A stretch of DNA of 64,000 nucleotides from JAWHTC01 sp032586155 (GCF_032586155.1 NZ_JAWHTC010000005.1:186001-250000), one strand, 5' to 3'; shown: positions 36,795 to 46,136, counted from the stretch's first letter. Numbers and translations are program-made. Notes: generated by a model not told the origin, from the sequence alone.

Positions 36795-38801
36795 TTAGTC
36801 CACGACCGCGGAAACGATCGCGGGCAGGATTTCGGCCACGCCTTCCAAGGTCGGATGATTGCCGTCCGAATAGAGTAAGACGCCGTCGCGAATGAGCGCG
36901 CAGCTTTGATCATCACATAGCGCATCGTAGGGGTCGATTAGGTGGATCCGGCCAGATGGCAGGCCGCTTTGTTCAATTGCGTCTGCGAATACCGCACGGG
37001 CCTGGGTGGCCAGAATTTCGGCATATGCGCGGTCAAAGCCAGCCCCGTCGGGCACCGCTGTGCCACGCCAGAGCGACTTTGCGAAATGGCGCGGGATCGA
37101 GATATCGGGGCGCGGCAGGGCCATCACGAGTGTGATGTTGCGTTGATCGCCCAGCGCCTTCAGCGTGTTGGCCAGTGCGTCGGTGAACGCAGCAAGCCGG
37201 GCGTCGCGTGTGGCCGGTTCGGGCTGTCCGAGGGGAACGGAATAGAAGTCGTCTTCGCGGTCCTGGCCCAGCATGTCGGGGCCGCTGGTGGCGAAGATGA
37301 AGCTGTTCCAGGTGGCGAACATCACTACATCGGTGATCTCGGGATGGGCATTAAGGTAGTTCAGCACCATGTCGTTGAACGCGGGACATTGCGCGGCACG
37401 GGTCTGACCGGTGTTGATCAGCCCTGCCGCCGGTTGGCAGCTGGAAAGCGTCAACTGGCGCAGGCCAAGGCCGTGTTCGCCAAGCGCGTTGCCCAGGGGT
37501 TCGGAAATCCGCGCGGCGTGGCTGTCGCCCCAGATCACGACCGAGGGTGGGGCGCCGACGCCGAAGGTGCAACTGGTGTCAAGGTCCAGCGCCGGCACCT
37601 CTTCGCGGGTGTAGATGCAGCGGCGATAGCTGGGGGCGATGCTCTGGTCATAGGCGATGACCGCGGCCACCTGCGCCGGAATACGGTCCGGATAGCCGCG
37701 GGAGATATGTCCGCCAAGGGCGACGGCGATGATGGCCGTCATGACCCCGGCCAGGACCAGCTTGCGCGGGCGGGCAAGCTGCGCGCCGCGGCGAAACGGC
37801 TGTTCGACAAAGCGCCAGCTGAGTGCGGCAATCCCGATCAGGGCCGCAAGGACCAGCAGAATGCCGGCGAGGGTGTCCGGCCAATGACCGCCCTGGGCCA
37901 GCAGGCTGAACACCGGCTGGTGCCACAGGTACAGCGAATAGCTGATCAACCCGATGAACCGCATTGGCGGTATCGCAAGCAGCCGCGACACCGGCAGCCC
38001 GTCGCGCCCGGCCAGCAGGATCAGCGCGGTTCCAACCACGGTCGGAAGAGTCCAGACCCCGGGCCAGGGTGTGTGATGCGGCATAAGGATCAACCCGGCG
38101 AGGATCAGCACCAGACCGAGCAGGCTGAGCGGGGTTCGAAGTGGACGCGGCACGTTCCACCCGCGAAAGGCCAGCCATGCCACCAGAACCCCGCCGAACA
38201 GCTCCCACGCCCGTGTGTGCAGCAGATAGAACGCCTCCATCCGGTATTCGCCGCTGGTGAAGATGGCGATGCCCAGGCTGAGCGAGATGAGGGCGACAAG
38301 AAACGGTCCAGTGATCCCGCGCCGCCAGCGCCACAGCATCACGAGCAGCAACGGCACGATCAGATAGAACTGCTCTTCAACGCCCAGGCTCCAGGTGTGG
38401 ACAAGCGGATCATGCGCCGCTTCGGGGCGGAAGTAGTCGATGGTCTGCAGGAACCACACGTTCGACAGCGACAGAAGCGCCGTGAACGCCGCGCCGCCCA
38501 TGTAGCGGTAATCATAGGGCAGCATGACGAACCAGCCGGCGATCAGTGTCACCAGCAGAACGGCGACAAGCGCGGGATAGATGCGCCGGAACCGGCGGGC
38601 ATAGAACCGCTTGAACGTGAACTTACCAGCGGCAAGATCCTCGAAGATGTGACCGCCGATCAGGTAGCCGGAAATGACGAAGAACACATCGACCCCGGCA
38701 AAGCCGCCACCAAGGAAGGTGAACCCGGCATGGTCGATGACCACGCCCAGAATAGCGATGGCACGCAGCCCGTCGATATCCCTGCGATAGGAGCGCGCCA
38801 T
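36795..38801 (-). CDS. AT3-SGNH fusion acyltransferase (copy 3)
   Basis: A 668-residue protein on the opposite strand from copies 1 and 2. The AT3 domain starts RRDIDGLRAIAILGVV and has GVDVFFVISGYLIGG, RRFRRIYPAL and WSLGVEEQFYLIVP. The SGNH part has VVIWGDSHAARI and ends DGNHPTLEGVAE. It is more distant from copies 1 and 2 than they are from each other. Convergent with the FkbM gene (46 bp). Surface-glycan O-acylation is likely. Confidence 0.87.
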   Translation of the reverse strand: MARSYRRDIDGLRAIAILGVVIDHAGFTFLGGGFAGVDVFFVISGYLIGGHIFEDLAAGKFTFKRFYARRFRRIYPALVAVLLVTLIAGWFVMLPYDYRYMGGAAFTALLSLSNVWFLQTIDYFRPEAAHDPLVHTWSLGVEEQFYLIVPLLLVMLWRWRRGITGPFLVALISLSLGIAIFTSGEYRMEAFYLLHTRAWELFGGVLVAWLAFRGWNVPRPLRTPLSLLGLVLILAGLILMPHHTPWPGVWTLPTVVGTALILLAGRDGLPVSRLLAIPPMRFIGLISYSLYLWHQPVFSLLAQGGHWPDTLAGILLVLAALIGIAALSWRFVEQPFRRGAQLARPRKLVLAGVMTAIIAVALGGHISRGYPDRIPAQVAAVIAYDQSIAPSYRRCIYTREEVPALDLDTSCTFGVGAPPSVVIWGDSHAARISEPLGNALGEHGLGLRQLTLSSCQPAAGLINTGQTRAAQCPAFNDMVLNYLNAHPEITDVVMFATWNSFIFATSGPDMLGQDREDDFYSVPLGQPEPATRDARLAAFTDALANTLKALGDQRNITLVMALPRPDISIPRHFAKSLWRGTAVPDGAGFDRAYAEILATQARAVFADAIEQSGLPSGRIHLIDPYDALCDDQSCALIRDGVLLYSDGNHPTLEGVAEILPAIVSAVVD

Positions 38802-38907
38802 GACAACCCTGCTTTCTGCCCGTTCGATTGCCCCTCAAGCGGGGTCGCGCAAGTCTAGGGAGCGAGACCTGCGTTGCAAGGTTTAAATACGCGTGTTTCG
38901 GGCGGGC

Positions 38908-39885
38908 CTAGGTGGGCTGACGGTCGTCTGCTGCTGGTGTTTCGTCCGGGATGGTCAGCAGATGCGCCACCTCCTCCTCGCCCTCTTCCAGCAGGTAGTT
39001 GAGGAAGACGGTTGCAGCCTTGGACAGCCGCTTGCCTTGCCGGTGGACCGCGTACCAGCGGCGGCGCAGCGGGAAGCCTTGGACGTCAAGCACCACCAGG
39101 GTGCCGCGGTCAAGTTCGAGCCTGAGGGCGTGAAGCGACAGGAAGGCAATCCCAAGCCCGCCGATCACCCCCTGCTTGATCGCCTCGGCGTCGTCCAGCA
39201 GGAAGTGATAGCGATGTTCGATGCCGTGTTCGGAGAACAGCCGTTCCACCGCGCCCCGTGTGCCCGATCCGCTTTCACGGCCAATCGCGGGCACCTCGGC
39301 CAGTTCGGCGAGCGTGATGCCGGTCTTTCCGGCCAGCGGGTGGTCCGGGCGGGCCACGGGGACGATGACGTTTTCCAGAAAGGGTTCGCGCAGCACCGCG
39401 AACTCTTCCGGTGCCAGCCCCATGACGTAGAAGTCATCGGCGTTGCGGCTGAGCCGGTCGAGAAGCTCGGCCCGGTTGGTGATCTGCAACCGCGGTTCGA
39501 CCTTGGGATAGCGGCGCACGAAACTGCCCAGAAGATGTGGCAGGAAGTATTTGGCCGAGCTGACCACGGTGACGTTCAGCGGTCCGGCTACCTCGCCCTT
39601 GAGATCGTCAATGGCGGTTTCCATCTCGCCCAGGCGTTCGAGCACATCGAGGCATGCAGCATAAACCTCTTCTCCGGCACCGGTCAGGTGCAGTGTCTTG
39701 CCCACCTGTTCGGTCAGGGGAAGGCCGATTTTCTCTTCCAGAGACTTGACCTGCATCGAAACCGACGGCTGCGTCAAATTGACCTCGTGGGCGGCGCGGG
39801 TGAAGCTTTTGTGCCGAGCAACCGCGGCAAACAGGCGCATTTGCTGCAATGTTGGCGGTATCATCCGCGACACCCCGTCACACAT
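38908..39885 (-). CDS. cbbR: LysR-type regulator CbbR
   Basis: 325 residues, or 318 from MIPPTLQQMRLF at 39864. The N-terminal winged helix (QMRLFAAVARHKSFTRAA, LTQPSVSMQVKSLEE) is followed by the LysR effector domain. It is transcribed divergently from cbbL, 149 bp away, the classical arrangement. CbbR senses Calvin-cycle metabolites such as RuBP or NADPH and activates the cbb operon. The C-terminal acidic tail (EEGEEEVAHLL) is of unknown importance. Confidence 0.92.
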   Translation of the reverse strand: MCDGVSRMIPPTLQQMRLFAAVARHKSFTRAAHEVNLTQPSVSMQVKSLEEKIGLPLTEQVGKTLHLTGAGEEVYAACLDVLERLGEMETAIDDLKGEVAGPLNVTVVSSAKYFLPHLLGSFVRRYPKVEPRLQITNRAELLDRLSRNADDFYVMGLAPEEFAVLREPFLENVIVPVARPDHPLAGKTGITLAELAEVPAIGRESGSGTRGAVERLFSEHGIEHRYHFLLDDAEAIKQGVIGGLGIAFLSLHALRLELDRGTLVVLDVQGFPLRRRWYAVHRQGKRLSKAATVFLNYLLEEGEEEVAHLLTIPDETPAADDRQPT

Positions 39886-39907
39886 AAAGGAATATCTATC
39901 ATGATCA

Positions 39908-39920
39908 TAAAAACAATTTA
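39908..39920. promoter_or_regulatory. Candidate CbbR-binding site
   Basis: TAA, seven bases, TTA fits the TNA-N7-TNA half-site described for CbbR operators. It overlaps the right side of a palindromic ATGATCAT (39901-39908) in the cbbR-cbbL gap. No binding data; assignment rests on motif and place. Confidence 0.45.
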
Positions 39921-39966
39921 GTGTTCTATATCGTCGAGGTCAATTACCCCAAATGGTGGAGGAGCG

Positions 39967-39997
39967 CCCAACCCGGTCGAAAAGGCCCCGGGTCGGG
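39967..39997 (+). promoter_or_regulatory. Hairpin in the cbbL leader
   Basis: CCCAACCCGG (39967-39976) pairs with CCGGGTCGGG (39988-39997) with one mismatch, 38 bp before the cbbL start. There is no T-run, so it is more likely an mRNA 5' stabiliser or a regulatory hairpin than a terminator. Confidence 0.45.
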
Positions 39998-40034
39998 ACT
40001 TTGCGAAACCGTATCTGTGAGGAGCAATACGAAA

Positions 40035-41453
40035 ATGGCCAAGACATATAGCGCTGGGGTGAAGGAATACCGGGAAACCTATTGGATGCCCGATTATACC
40101 CCGAAAGACACTGATTTCCTTGCTTGCTTCAAGGTTATCCCCCAAGAAGGCGTGCCACGCGAAGAAGCTGCAGCCGCCGTCGCCGCCGAAAGCTCGACCG
40201 GCACCTGGACGACCGTTTGGACCGACCTGCTGACCGATCTGGACTACTACAAGGGTCGCGCCTACGCGATCGAAGACGTTCCGGGCAGCGACGACAGCTT
40301 CTATGCCTTCATCGCTTACCCGATCGACCTGTTCGAAGAAGGTTCGGTGGTGAACATCCTGACCTCGCTCGTTGGTAACGTGTTCGGCTTCAAGGCTGTT
40401 CGGGCCCTGCGTCTGGAAGACATCCGCGTGCCGCACGCCTATGTGATGACCTGTGGCGGCCCGCCCAACGGCATCCAGGTCGAACGCGACATCCTGAACA
40501 AGTACGGTCGCCCGCTGTTGGGTTGTACCATCAAGCCCAAGCTGGGCCTGTCGGCCAAGAACTATGGCCGGGCTTGCTATGAAGGTCTGCGCGGTGGTCT
40601 CGACTTCACCAAGGATGACGAGAACGTAAACTCGCAGCCCTTTATGCGCTGGCGTCAACGTTTCGACTTTGTCATGGAAGCCATCAACAAGGCTGAGGCA
40701 GAAACAGGTGAGCGCAAGGGCCACTATCTGAACGTGACGGCGCCGACCCCGGAAGAGATGTACAAGCGGGCCGAATACGCCAAGGAAATCGGCGCGCCGA
40801 TCATCATGCACGATTACCTGACCGGCGGCTTCACCGCCAACACGGGCCTGGCCAACTGGTGTCGTGACAATGGCATGCTGCTGCACATTCACCGTGCAAT
40901 GCACGCCGTTCTGGACCGCAACCCGAACCACGGTATCCACTTCCGTGTACTGACCAAGATGCTGCGCCTGTCGGGTGGTGACCACCTGCACTCGGGCACC
41001 GTTGTCGGCAAACTGGAAGGCGACCGCGAGGCAACGCTGGGCTGGATCGACCTGATGCGCGACAGCTACATCAAGGAAGATCGCACCCGTGGGATCATGT
41101 TCGACCAGGACTGGGGCGCGATGCCGGGCGTCATGCCTGTAGCTTCCGGTGGCATCCACGTCTGGCACATGCCGGCGCTGGTAAACATCTTTGGCGACGA
41201 TTCGTGTCTGCAGTTCGGTGGTGGCACATTGGGCCACCCTTGGGGCAACGCGGCCGGTGCCGCGGCCAACCGTGTGGCGGTCGAGGCCTGTGTCGAAGCC
41301 CGCAACCAAGGCCGCGAGCTGGAGAAGGAAGGCAAGGACATCCTTGTCAACGCCGCCAAGCATTCGCCGGAACTCAGCATGGCGATGGAAACCTGGAAAG
41401 AGATCAAGTTCGAGTTCGACACCGTCGACAAGCTCGACGTGCAGCACCGCTGA
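40035..41453 (+). CDS. cbbL: RuBisCO large subunit, form IA
   Basis: 472 residues from MAKTYSAGVKEYRETYW at 40035, with GGAG upstream; an in-frame extension to 39921 is rejected as it runs through the leader. CbbL fixes CO2 onto ribulose-1,5-bisphosphate. The carbamylated Lys is in GGLDFTKDDEN (about residue 193), and GRPLLGCTIKPKLGLS and HIHRAMHAVLDR are present. The N-terminus, the paired green-type small subunit and the cbbQO genes place it in form IA, not the red-type IC common in other alphaproteobacteria. No carboxysome genes are nearby. Confidence 0.96.
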   Translation: MAKTYSAGVKEYRETYWMPDYTPKDTDFLACFKVIPQEGVPREEAAAAVAAESSTGTWTTVWTDLLTDLDYYKGRAYAIEDVPGSDDSFYAFIAYPIDLFEEGSVVNILTSLVGNVFGFKAVRALRLEDIRVPHAYVMTCGGPPNGIQVERDILNKYGRPLLGCTIKPKLGLSAKNYGRACYEGLRGGLDFTKDDENVNSQPFMRWRQRFDFVMEAINKAEAETGERKGHYLNVTAPTPEEMYKRAEYAKEIGAPIIMHDYLTGGFTANTGLANWCRDNGMLLHIHRAMHAVLDRNPNHGIHFRVLTKMLRLSGGDHLHSGTVVGKLEGDREATLGWIDLMRDSYIKEDRTRGIMFDQDWGAMPGVMPVASGGIHVWHMPALVNIFGDDSCLQFGGGTLGHPWGNAAGAAANRVAVEACVEARNQGRELEKEGKDILVNAAKHSPELSMAMETWKEIKFEFDTVDKLDVQHR

Positions 41454-41525
41454 TTTCTCTGAAAACCCCGTGGCCCCGGGCACGATCCGGGGCCGGATCA
41501 GACATCAAATGCAAGGAGCACCGTC

Positions 41526-41882
41526 ATGAGCGACGTGCAAGACTACAAATCGAGCTTGAGCGACACTTCGAGCCGCAAATTCGAAACCTTCTCGTATCTG
41601 CCCGAGATGAACGACAAGCAGATCCGCGAACAGGTGCAATACATCGTCTCGAAAGGCTGGAACCCTGCCATCGAGCACAGCGAACCGGAGAACGCCACGT
41701 CGAATTTCTGGTACATGTGGAAACTGCCGATGTTCGGGGAAACCGATGTTGACCGGATCCTGAACGAGGCGGAAGCCTGCCACAAGGCGCACCCGAAGAA
41801 CCACGTGAAGCTGATTGGGTTCGACAACTACGCCCAGTCGAAAGGCACCGAGATGATCGTGTATCGCGGCAAGGCCGTGTGA
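41526..41882 (+). CDS. cbbS: RuBisCO small subunit, form IA
   Basis: 118 residues. It begins MSDVQDYKSSLSD and has KFETFSYLPEMND and NFWYMWKLPMFGE. It lacks the C-terminal hairpin extension of red-type small subunits and resembles those of Thiobacillus-like form IA enzymes. It assembles with CbbL as L8S8. The gene is 72 bp after cbbL, with AAGGAG before the ATG, and is followed by a strong GC hairpin that could reduce readthrough into cbbQ. Confidence 0.96.
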   Translation: MSDVQDYKSSLSDTSSRKFETFSYLPEMNDKQIREQVQYIVSKGWNPAIEHSEPENATSNFWYMWKLPMFGETDVDRILNEAEACHKAHPKNHVKLIGFDNYAQSKGTEMIVYRGKAV

Positions 41883-41918
41883 GCCAGGTTTCGGGCCGCT
41901 TCGCGTGGCCCGACCGAC

Positions 41919-41970
41919 GCGGGGGGCGCTGCCCCCCGCATCCCCCGGAGTATTTCCGGAAAGATGAAAA
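41919..41970 (+). repeat. Dispersed GC-hairpin repeat (copy A)
   Basis: GCGGGGGGC / GCCCCCCGC (41919-41939, GCT loop) followed by ATCCCCCGGAGTATTTCCGG AAAGATGAAAA. A similar unit lies at 48895-48946 in reverse orientation. Such intergenic units are frequent in Rhodobacteraceae. Here it separates cbbS from cbbQ and may attenuate transcription so that RuBisCO exceeds its activase. Confidence 0.6.
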
Positions 41971-41991
41971 ACAGATCCGAGGTGATCAGCG

Positions 41992-42801
41992 ATGACCAAG
42001 CATGATGCCAACCAGTTCCGCATCAAGGACGAACCCTTCTACAAGGTTACGGGCAACGAAGAGGCGCTTTATGAAGCGGCCTATGCGCGCCGGATGCCTG
42101 TCATGCTCAAAGGCCCGACCGGCTGTGGCAAATCCCGGTTCGTCGAATACATGGCCTGGAAACTCGGCCGTCCGCTCATCACCGTCGCCTGTAACGAGGA
42201 CATGACCGCCAGTGATCTGGTTGGCCGCTTCCTTCTGGATAAGGACGGTACCAAGTGGCAGGATGGACCGCTGACCACCGCCGCGCGGATCGGCGCGATC
42301 TGTTACCTCGACGAGATCGTCGAGGCGCGCCAGGACACCACCGTGGTGATCCACCCGATCACCGACCACCGCCGCCAGCTTCCCCTGGACAAGAAAGGGG
42401 AAATCGTTGACGCGCATCCCGATTTCCAGCTCGTGATCTCCTACAATCCCGGCTACCAGTCATTGATGAAGGACCTCAAACAGTCGACCAAGCAGCGCTT
42501 TGGCGCACTGGATTTCGACTATCCCGAGGCCGAGATGGAATCCGAGATCGTTGCCCGCGAAACCGGTGTGGATGCCGAAACCGCGATGAAGCTGGTCCAG
42601 GTGGCACAGCGCACCCGGAACCTTAAGGGTCACGGTCTTGATGAAGGGATTTCGACCCGCCTGATGGTCTATGCTGGCCAGATGATTGCCGAGGGGGTTG
42701 ACCCGCTGGCTGCCTGCCAGATGACCCTGGTCACGCCGCTGACCGACGATCCGGACATGCGCCAGACCCTGCAGGCAGCCGTCGAGACGTTCTTCGTCTG
42801 A
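41992..42801 (+). CDS. cbbQ: RuBisCO activase AAA+ subunit CbbQ
   Basis: A 269-residue MoxR-type AAA+ ATPase. Walker A is GPTGCGKS (41-48), Walker B region AICYLDEIVEAR (about 102-113), and sensor and arginine-finger segments follow (KQSTKQRFGALDFDYP). CbbQ hexamers with one CbbO remodel inhibited RuBisCO by removing tight-binding sugar phosphates. It is 110 bp after cbbS and 68 bp before cbbO. Confidence 0.94.
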   Translation: MTKHDANQFRIKDEPFYKVTGNEEALYEAAYARRMPVMLKGPTGCGKSRFVEYMAWKLGRPLITVACNEDMTASDLVGRFLLDKDGTKWQDGPLTTAARIGAICYLDEIVEARQDTTVVIHPITDHRRQLPLDKKGEIVDAHPDFQLVISYNPGYQSLMKDLKQSTKQRFGALDFDYPEAEMESEIVARETGVDAETAMKLVQVAQRTRNLKGHGLDEGISTRLMVYAGQMIAEGVDPLAACQMTLVTPLTDDPDMRQTLQAAVETFFV

Positions 42802-42868
42802 AGGAGGAAGTGCGCCCACGCGGGCGCGAAGGGCGCTGCCCTGCGGCGGCGCATGCGGAGAGACCGGG

Positions 42869-45211
42869 ATGAGCGTCAATATCGAGGACTATCGCGACTG
42901 TTTCGCCAAGGCGCCGGAAGAGGTGTTCGACACGCTCGAGGCCACTTTCCACGATGCTGCCCGGGTGATGTCGCCTGCGGGTCTGTCCGATTACATGGAA
43001 GGGGCCAAGGGGCTGTGCAACCTGGGCCGTGGCTACGACGTGGTTCTGAGCTTCCTGGAAAACATGCCGCCCGTGGTGAAGGAATGCGGCGAGGACGTGA
43101 TCCGCGACTGTGTTGGTGCCGCGATGAAACTGTCGTCGATGACCAGTGGCGAAGTCATCGCCCTTCTTTTCAGCTCGCTGCCGACTGCCTCGCGACGGTT
43201 GGGTGATCCGGAACTTCTACGCGGCTATCTGGGGTTGATCCACCAACTGTCCGCCAAGGCCGCGCGCGGTTTGCGCCCAATGCTCACGAATATCGACGAG
43301 CTTCTGTCGAAACTCACCCTCTCCGGCCTGCGCCGCTGGGCGAATTTCGGAGCCGAGGCCTATCGCCGCGACTTCCAGAACCTTGTGAAGTATTTCGCGC
43401 TGGAAAGTGCAGACAGCAAGAAGGTGCTGCAAAAGGAACGCCGTGGCACCCTGTTCATCGACACCCAGCGCAAGTTGAATTTCTATCTTCGTGCCCTCTG
43501 GGGGCGGGATTTCTTCCTGCGACCGACGGCGGCAGATTACGAAGGGTTCAAACCCTATCTCGAACATTACGTGCTGCACTTGCCCGATGCGGTGGATCCG
43601 ATTGGCGGAATTGAAGGGCTGGAGCTCTATCGTGCCATGTGCGCCCACCAGGCCGCGCATATGCAATACACCACCGCTCCGATTTCGGCCGAACAGCTAA
43701 GCCCGGCACATATGTTCTTTATCGGCGTGATCGAGGACGCGCGGGTGGAATACTGTGCGGCAAAGGACTTTCCGGGGTTGGGAAAGCTTTGGGGCCGGTT
43801 CCTCGCCTTGCGCTATGACCAATCGCTGGAACACGAAACAGTCGAGGCGGTGGAACGCTTTGCCCATCGGCTGAATGATCCGACGGTCGAAACCGGCGAC
43901 GAGGGACTGGATACGCTGGCCAACCGGTTCCATGCCGAGATCGCTGACCGCGCCACGGACAATCAGTTTTCCTGGGACCTCGGGATGGAGCTGTTTCATG
44001 TCTTCGGGTCCCGCCGTGACGTGCCGAGTTTGCGCATTCTCAACTCGATCCGCGTTCCCTATCGCGATGACAACCGCTTTGTCTGGGAATTCGAGGAGTT
44101 CGACTGGGACAGCCACGGGGCAGAATACATTCCAGCCAGCCAGCGCCAGGTGCGCAAACATGTCAGCGTTCTGGAAATGGCGCACGAGGTCGATGCGGAA
44201 CTGGCTGGGGATGATGCCCAGGAAATCTGGGTCTGCTCGGACAATTTCATGCCCTACGAAGATGCGGGCGAAGCGACCGAATCCTTCAACGATATGTGGG
44301 GCAAGGAGCCGATTTCGGCACCTTATCACTATCAGGAGTGGGACTATCAGGTTCAGCTGTTCCGTCCGGATTGGGCGACCGTCTATGAGCGCCGCCCCAA
44401 GATGGGTGATCCGGACGTGGTGGAAGATATCCTGGCCGAGAACAAGTCGATTGCCTATCGCATCCGGCAGATCATCGACCTTCTGACCCCGGCGGGCGTG
44501 ACGCGGCAGCGCGGCATGGAAGATGGTGACGAGATCGACCTGAACGCTGCGGTGGATGCCATGGTGGCGATCCGCATGGGCGAGCAACCCAGCCCGCGTA
44601 TCACGATGCGCAACGTGATCAATTCACGGGACCTGGCCGTGACCGTGCTGCTCGATCTTTCGGAAAGCACCAATGACACGATGGACGGATCCGAGAAAAC
44701 CGTTCTGGAGCTGACCCGGGAGGCGGCGGCGCTGGTGGGGACGGCCATTAATGGCATTGGCGACCCGTTTGCGATCCACGGCTTTGCCTCGGATGGGCGT
44801 CATGATGTGCATTACTGGCGTTTCAAGGATTTCAACCAGCGGTTTGATGACGAAGCCAAGGCGCGGCTCGACGGTATGGAAGGTGGGCTCTCCACCCGGA
44901 TGGGCGCGGCACTGCGTCATGCCGGGGCGGGTCTGTTGAAACAACCCGAACGGCGAAAGCTGGTCATCCTGGTCACCGACGGTGAACCGGCGGACATCGA
45001 CGAGCGCGATCCGCAGCACCTGCGCCATGACACGAAAAAGGCGGTGGAAGAGCTTTGGGCCAGGGGCGTCTACACCTATTGCCTGACGCTTGATCCCAAT
45101 GCGGACAATTACGTGAAGCGGATTTTCGGCGAAAACAACTATACGATCGTTGACCATGTCGACCGTTTGCCCGAAAAGCTTCCTACACTTTTCGCATCCC
45201 TCACGAGTTAG
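42869..45211 (+). CDS. cbbO: RuBisCO activase adaptor CbbO (VWA domain)
   Basis: 780 residues. The long N-terminal region is typical of CbbO, and the C-terminal von Willebrand A domain (about 585-775) has an intact MIDAS motif DLSES (about 596-600) and the later Thr and Asp sites (STRMGAALRHAG, VTDGEPAD). CbbO docks on RuBisCO through the VWA domain and carries the CbbQ ring. It is the last large gene of cbbLSQO; a small ORF starts 3 bases after its stop. Confidence 0.93.
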   Translation: MSVNIEDYRDCFAKAPEEVFDTLEATFHDAARVMSPAGLSDYMEGAKGLCNLGRGYDVVLSFLENMPPVVKECGEDVIRDCVGAAMKLSSMTSGEVIALLFSSLPTASRRLGDPELLRGYLGLIHQLSAKAARGLRPMLTNIDELLSKLTLSGLRRWANFGAEAYRRDFQNLVKYFALESADSKKVLQKERRGTLFIDTQRKLNFYLRALWGRDFFLRPTAADYEGFKPYLEHYVLHLPDAVDPIGGIEGLELYRAMCAHQAAHMQYTTAPISAEQLSPAHMFFIGVIEDARVEYCAAKDFPGLGKLWGRFLALRYDQSLEHETVEAVERFAHRLNDPTVETGDEGLDTLANRFHAEIADRATDNQFSWDLGMELFHVFGSRRDVPSLRILNSIRVPYRDDNRFVWEFEEFDWDSHGAEYIPASQRQVRKHVSVLEMAHEVDAELAGDDAQEIWVCSDNFMPYEDAGEATESFNDMWGKEPISAPYHYQEWDYQVQLFRPDWATVYERRPKMGDPDVVEDILAENKSIAYRIRQIIDLLTPAGVTRQRGMEDGDEIDLNAAVDAMVAIRMGEQPSPRITMRNVINSRDLAVTVLLDLSESTNDTMDGSEKTVLELTREAAALVGTAINGIGDPFAIHGFASDGRHDVHYWRFKDFNQRFDDEAKARLDGMEGGLSTRMGAALRHAGAGLLKQPERRKLVILVTDGEPADIDERDPQHLRHDTKKAVEELWARGVYTYCLTLDPNADNYVKRIFGENNYTIVDHVDRLPEKLPTLFASLTS

Positions 45212-45214
45212 GCC

Positions 45215-45526
45215 ATGTCGGACACAAGACGTTATGTAGGTATCCAGAATGACCTCAAAGGGGGCATGACCGATACCGGCAAGATCATACGCGATGCCTG
45301 GGTATTTGGGTTTATCCCCGAGACCGAGACCTGCGAAGGCTGGCTGGCTGCGGGGATCGAAGACCTGTGGCGCAAGGTGAATGCCGAGTGGGAAAAACAT
45401 GGGTTCCTCGTCAGCAACCTGCCGCCGGACCTGCGCGAGCGGTTCGATGAAATCCACAACGCTGCCGTGGCACAGGCCCGCGCCGCCGGGTGGGATGGTG
45501 AGGCGGAACTGGCCGACGACACCTGA
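45215..45526 (+). CDS. Small conserved-looking protein after cbbO
   Basis: 103 residues, ATG 3 bases after the cbbO stop, so very likely cotranscribed. It reads MSDTRRYVGIQNDLKGGMTD, then IRDAWVFGFIPETETCEGW and KVNAEWEKHGFLVSNLPPDL. Soluble, mildly acidic, no known motif that I recognise. Tight linkage suggests a role with RuBisCO or its activase. Confidence 0.75.
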   Translation: MSDTRRYVGIQNDLKGGMTDTGKIIRDAWVFGFIPETETCEGWLAAGIEDLWRKVNAEWEKHGFLVSNLPPDLRERFDEIHNAAVAQARAAGWDGEAELADDT

Positions 45527-45658
45527 AGCGGCGCTGCAATCAGTCGGATGTTGAGAGGCCCCGGGACGCGGGCCGTATTGGTGGTTCCAACTCCCTTGAG
45601 ATAGACGGATTTCAACGCCGACTTGCCTGACTGCGTCAGTTTGGACCATAGTGTCCCC

Positions 45659-46057
45659 ATGTACACCCGGCACAAAGAAATCCCCGTGTACTCTGCATGG
45701 CCCTCGAAGGTCGACGCCAGATGTTTCAACGCGGCGCAACGGGCGCTCAAGCGTCGCGGCGCGCTTTTGCGCCTGCCGCTGCCGGATTTGGCCAGGCTTG
45801 AACTCATCCTGCAGCCGCATGACTGGATCGTCGTCGATCCCAGTCTGAGCGATATTCCGGTGGTTGCCTGGATGGGGCTCGAGCGGGCGTCGACACGCGG
45901 CATTCACGAGGCCGTAGACTGCGAGCTGTGTTATTACCACGGGGCCGCTGGCAAGGTTGCGGCCAAAGTTCCGGAGTTGTTGATCGCCGCGCTTCGTGAA
46001 CCGGTTGATCCCGTGTTGGGTCAGACGCAAACCGTGATCCAGTTCCCGCGCAACTGA
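45659..46057 (+). CDS. Hypothetical protein
   Basis: 132 residues from the ATG at 45659; a TTG at 45623 in frame is possible. It reads TRHKEIPVYSAWPSKVDARC and later DWIVVDPSLSDIPVVAWMGL. No signal peptide, no known domain. It is 132 bp after the previous small gene. A long antisense frame covers the same DNA, but codon bias and start context favour this strand. Confidence 0.55.
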   Translation: MYTRHKEIPVYSAWPSKVDARCFNAAQRALKRRGALLRLPLPDLARLELILQPHDWIVVDPSLSDIPVVAWMGLERASTRGIHEAVDCELCYYHGAAGKVAAKVPELLIAALREPVDPVLGQTQTVIQFPRN

Positions 46058-46136
46058 TCCGCGGCGGTTACGGTCGAAGCCTCAAGTTCGCGCGTCCGGG
46101 CAACGAAAAAATCAACGAATGCAACGCGCCCGGATG

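Noticed and set aside
36942..38858. A 638-codon frame opposite the third acyltransferase, and similar long antisense frames over the flavin oxidoreductase, histidine kinase, cbbL and recQ genes
   Set aside because: High-GC shadow frames: odd composition, no ribosome-binding sites, no recognisable domains, and each opposite a gene with clear motifs.
39921..40034. N-terminal extension of CbbL by 38 residues
   Set aside because: The extension covers the leader hairpin, and form IA proteins begin at MAKTY-type sequences; the ATG at 40035 has GGAG upstream.
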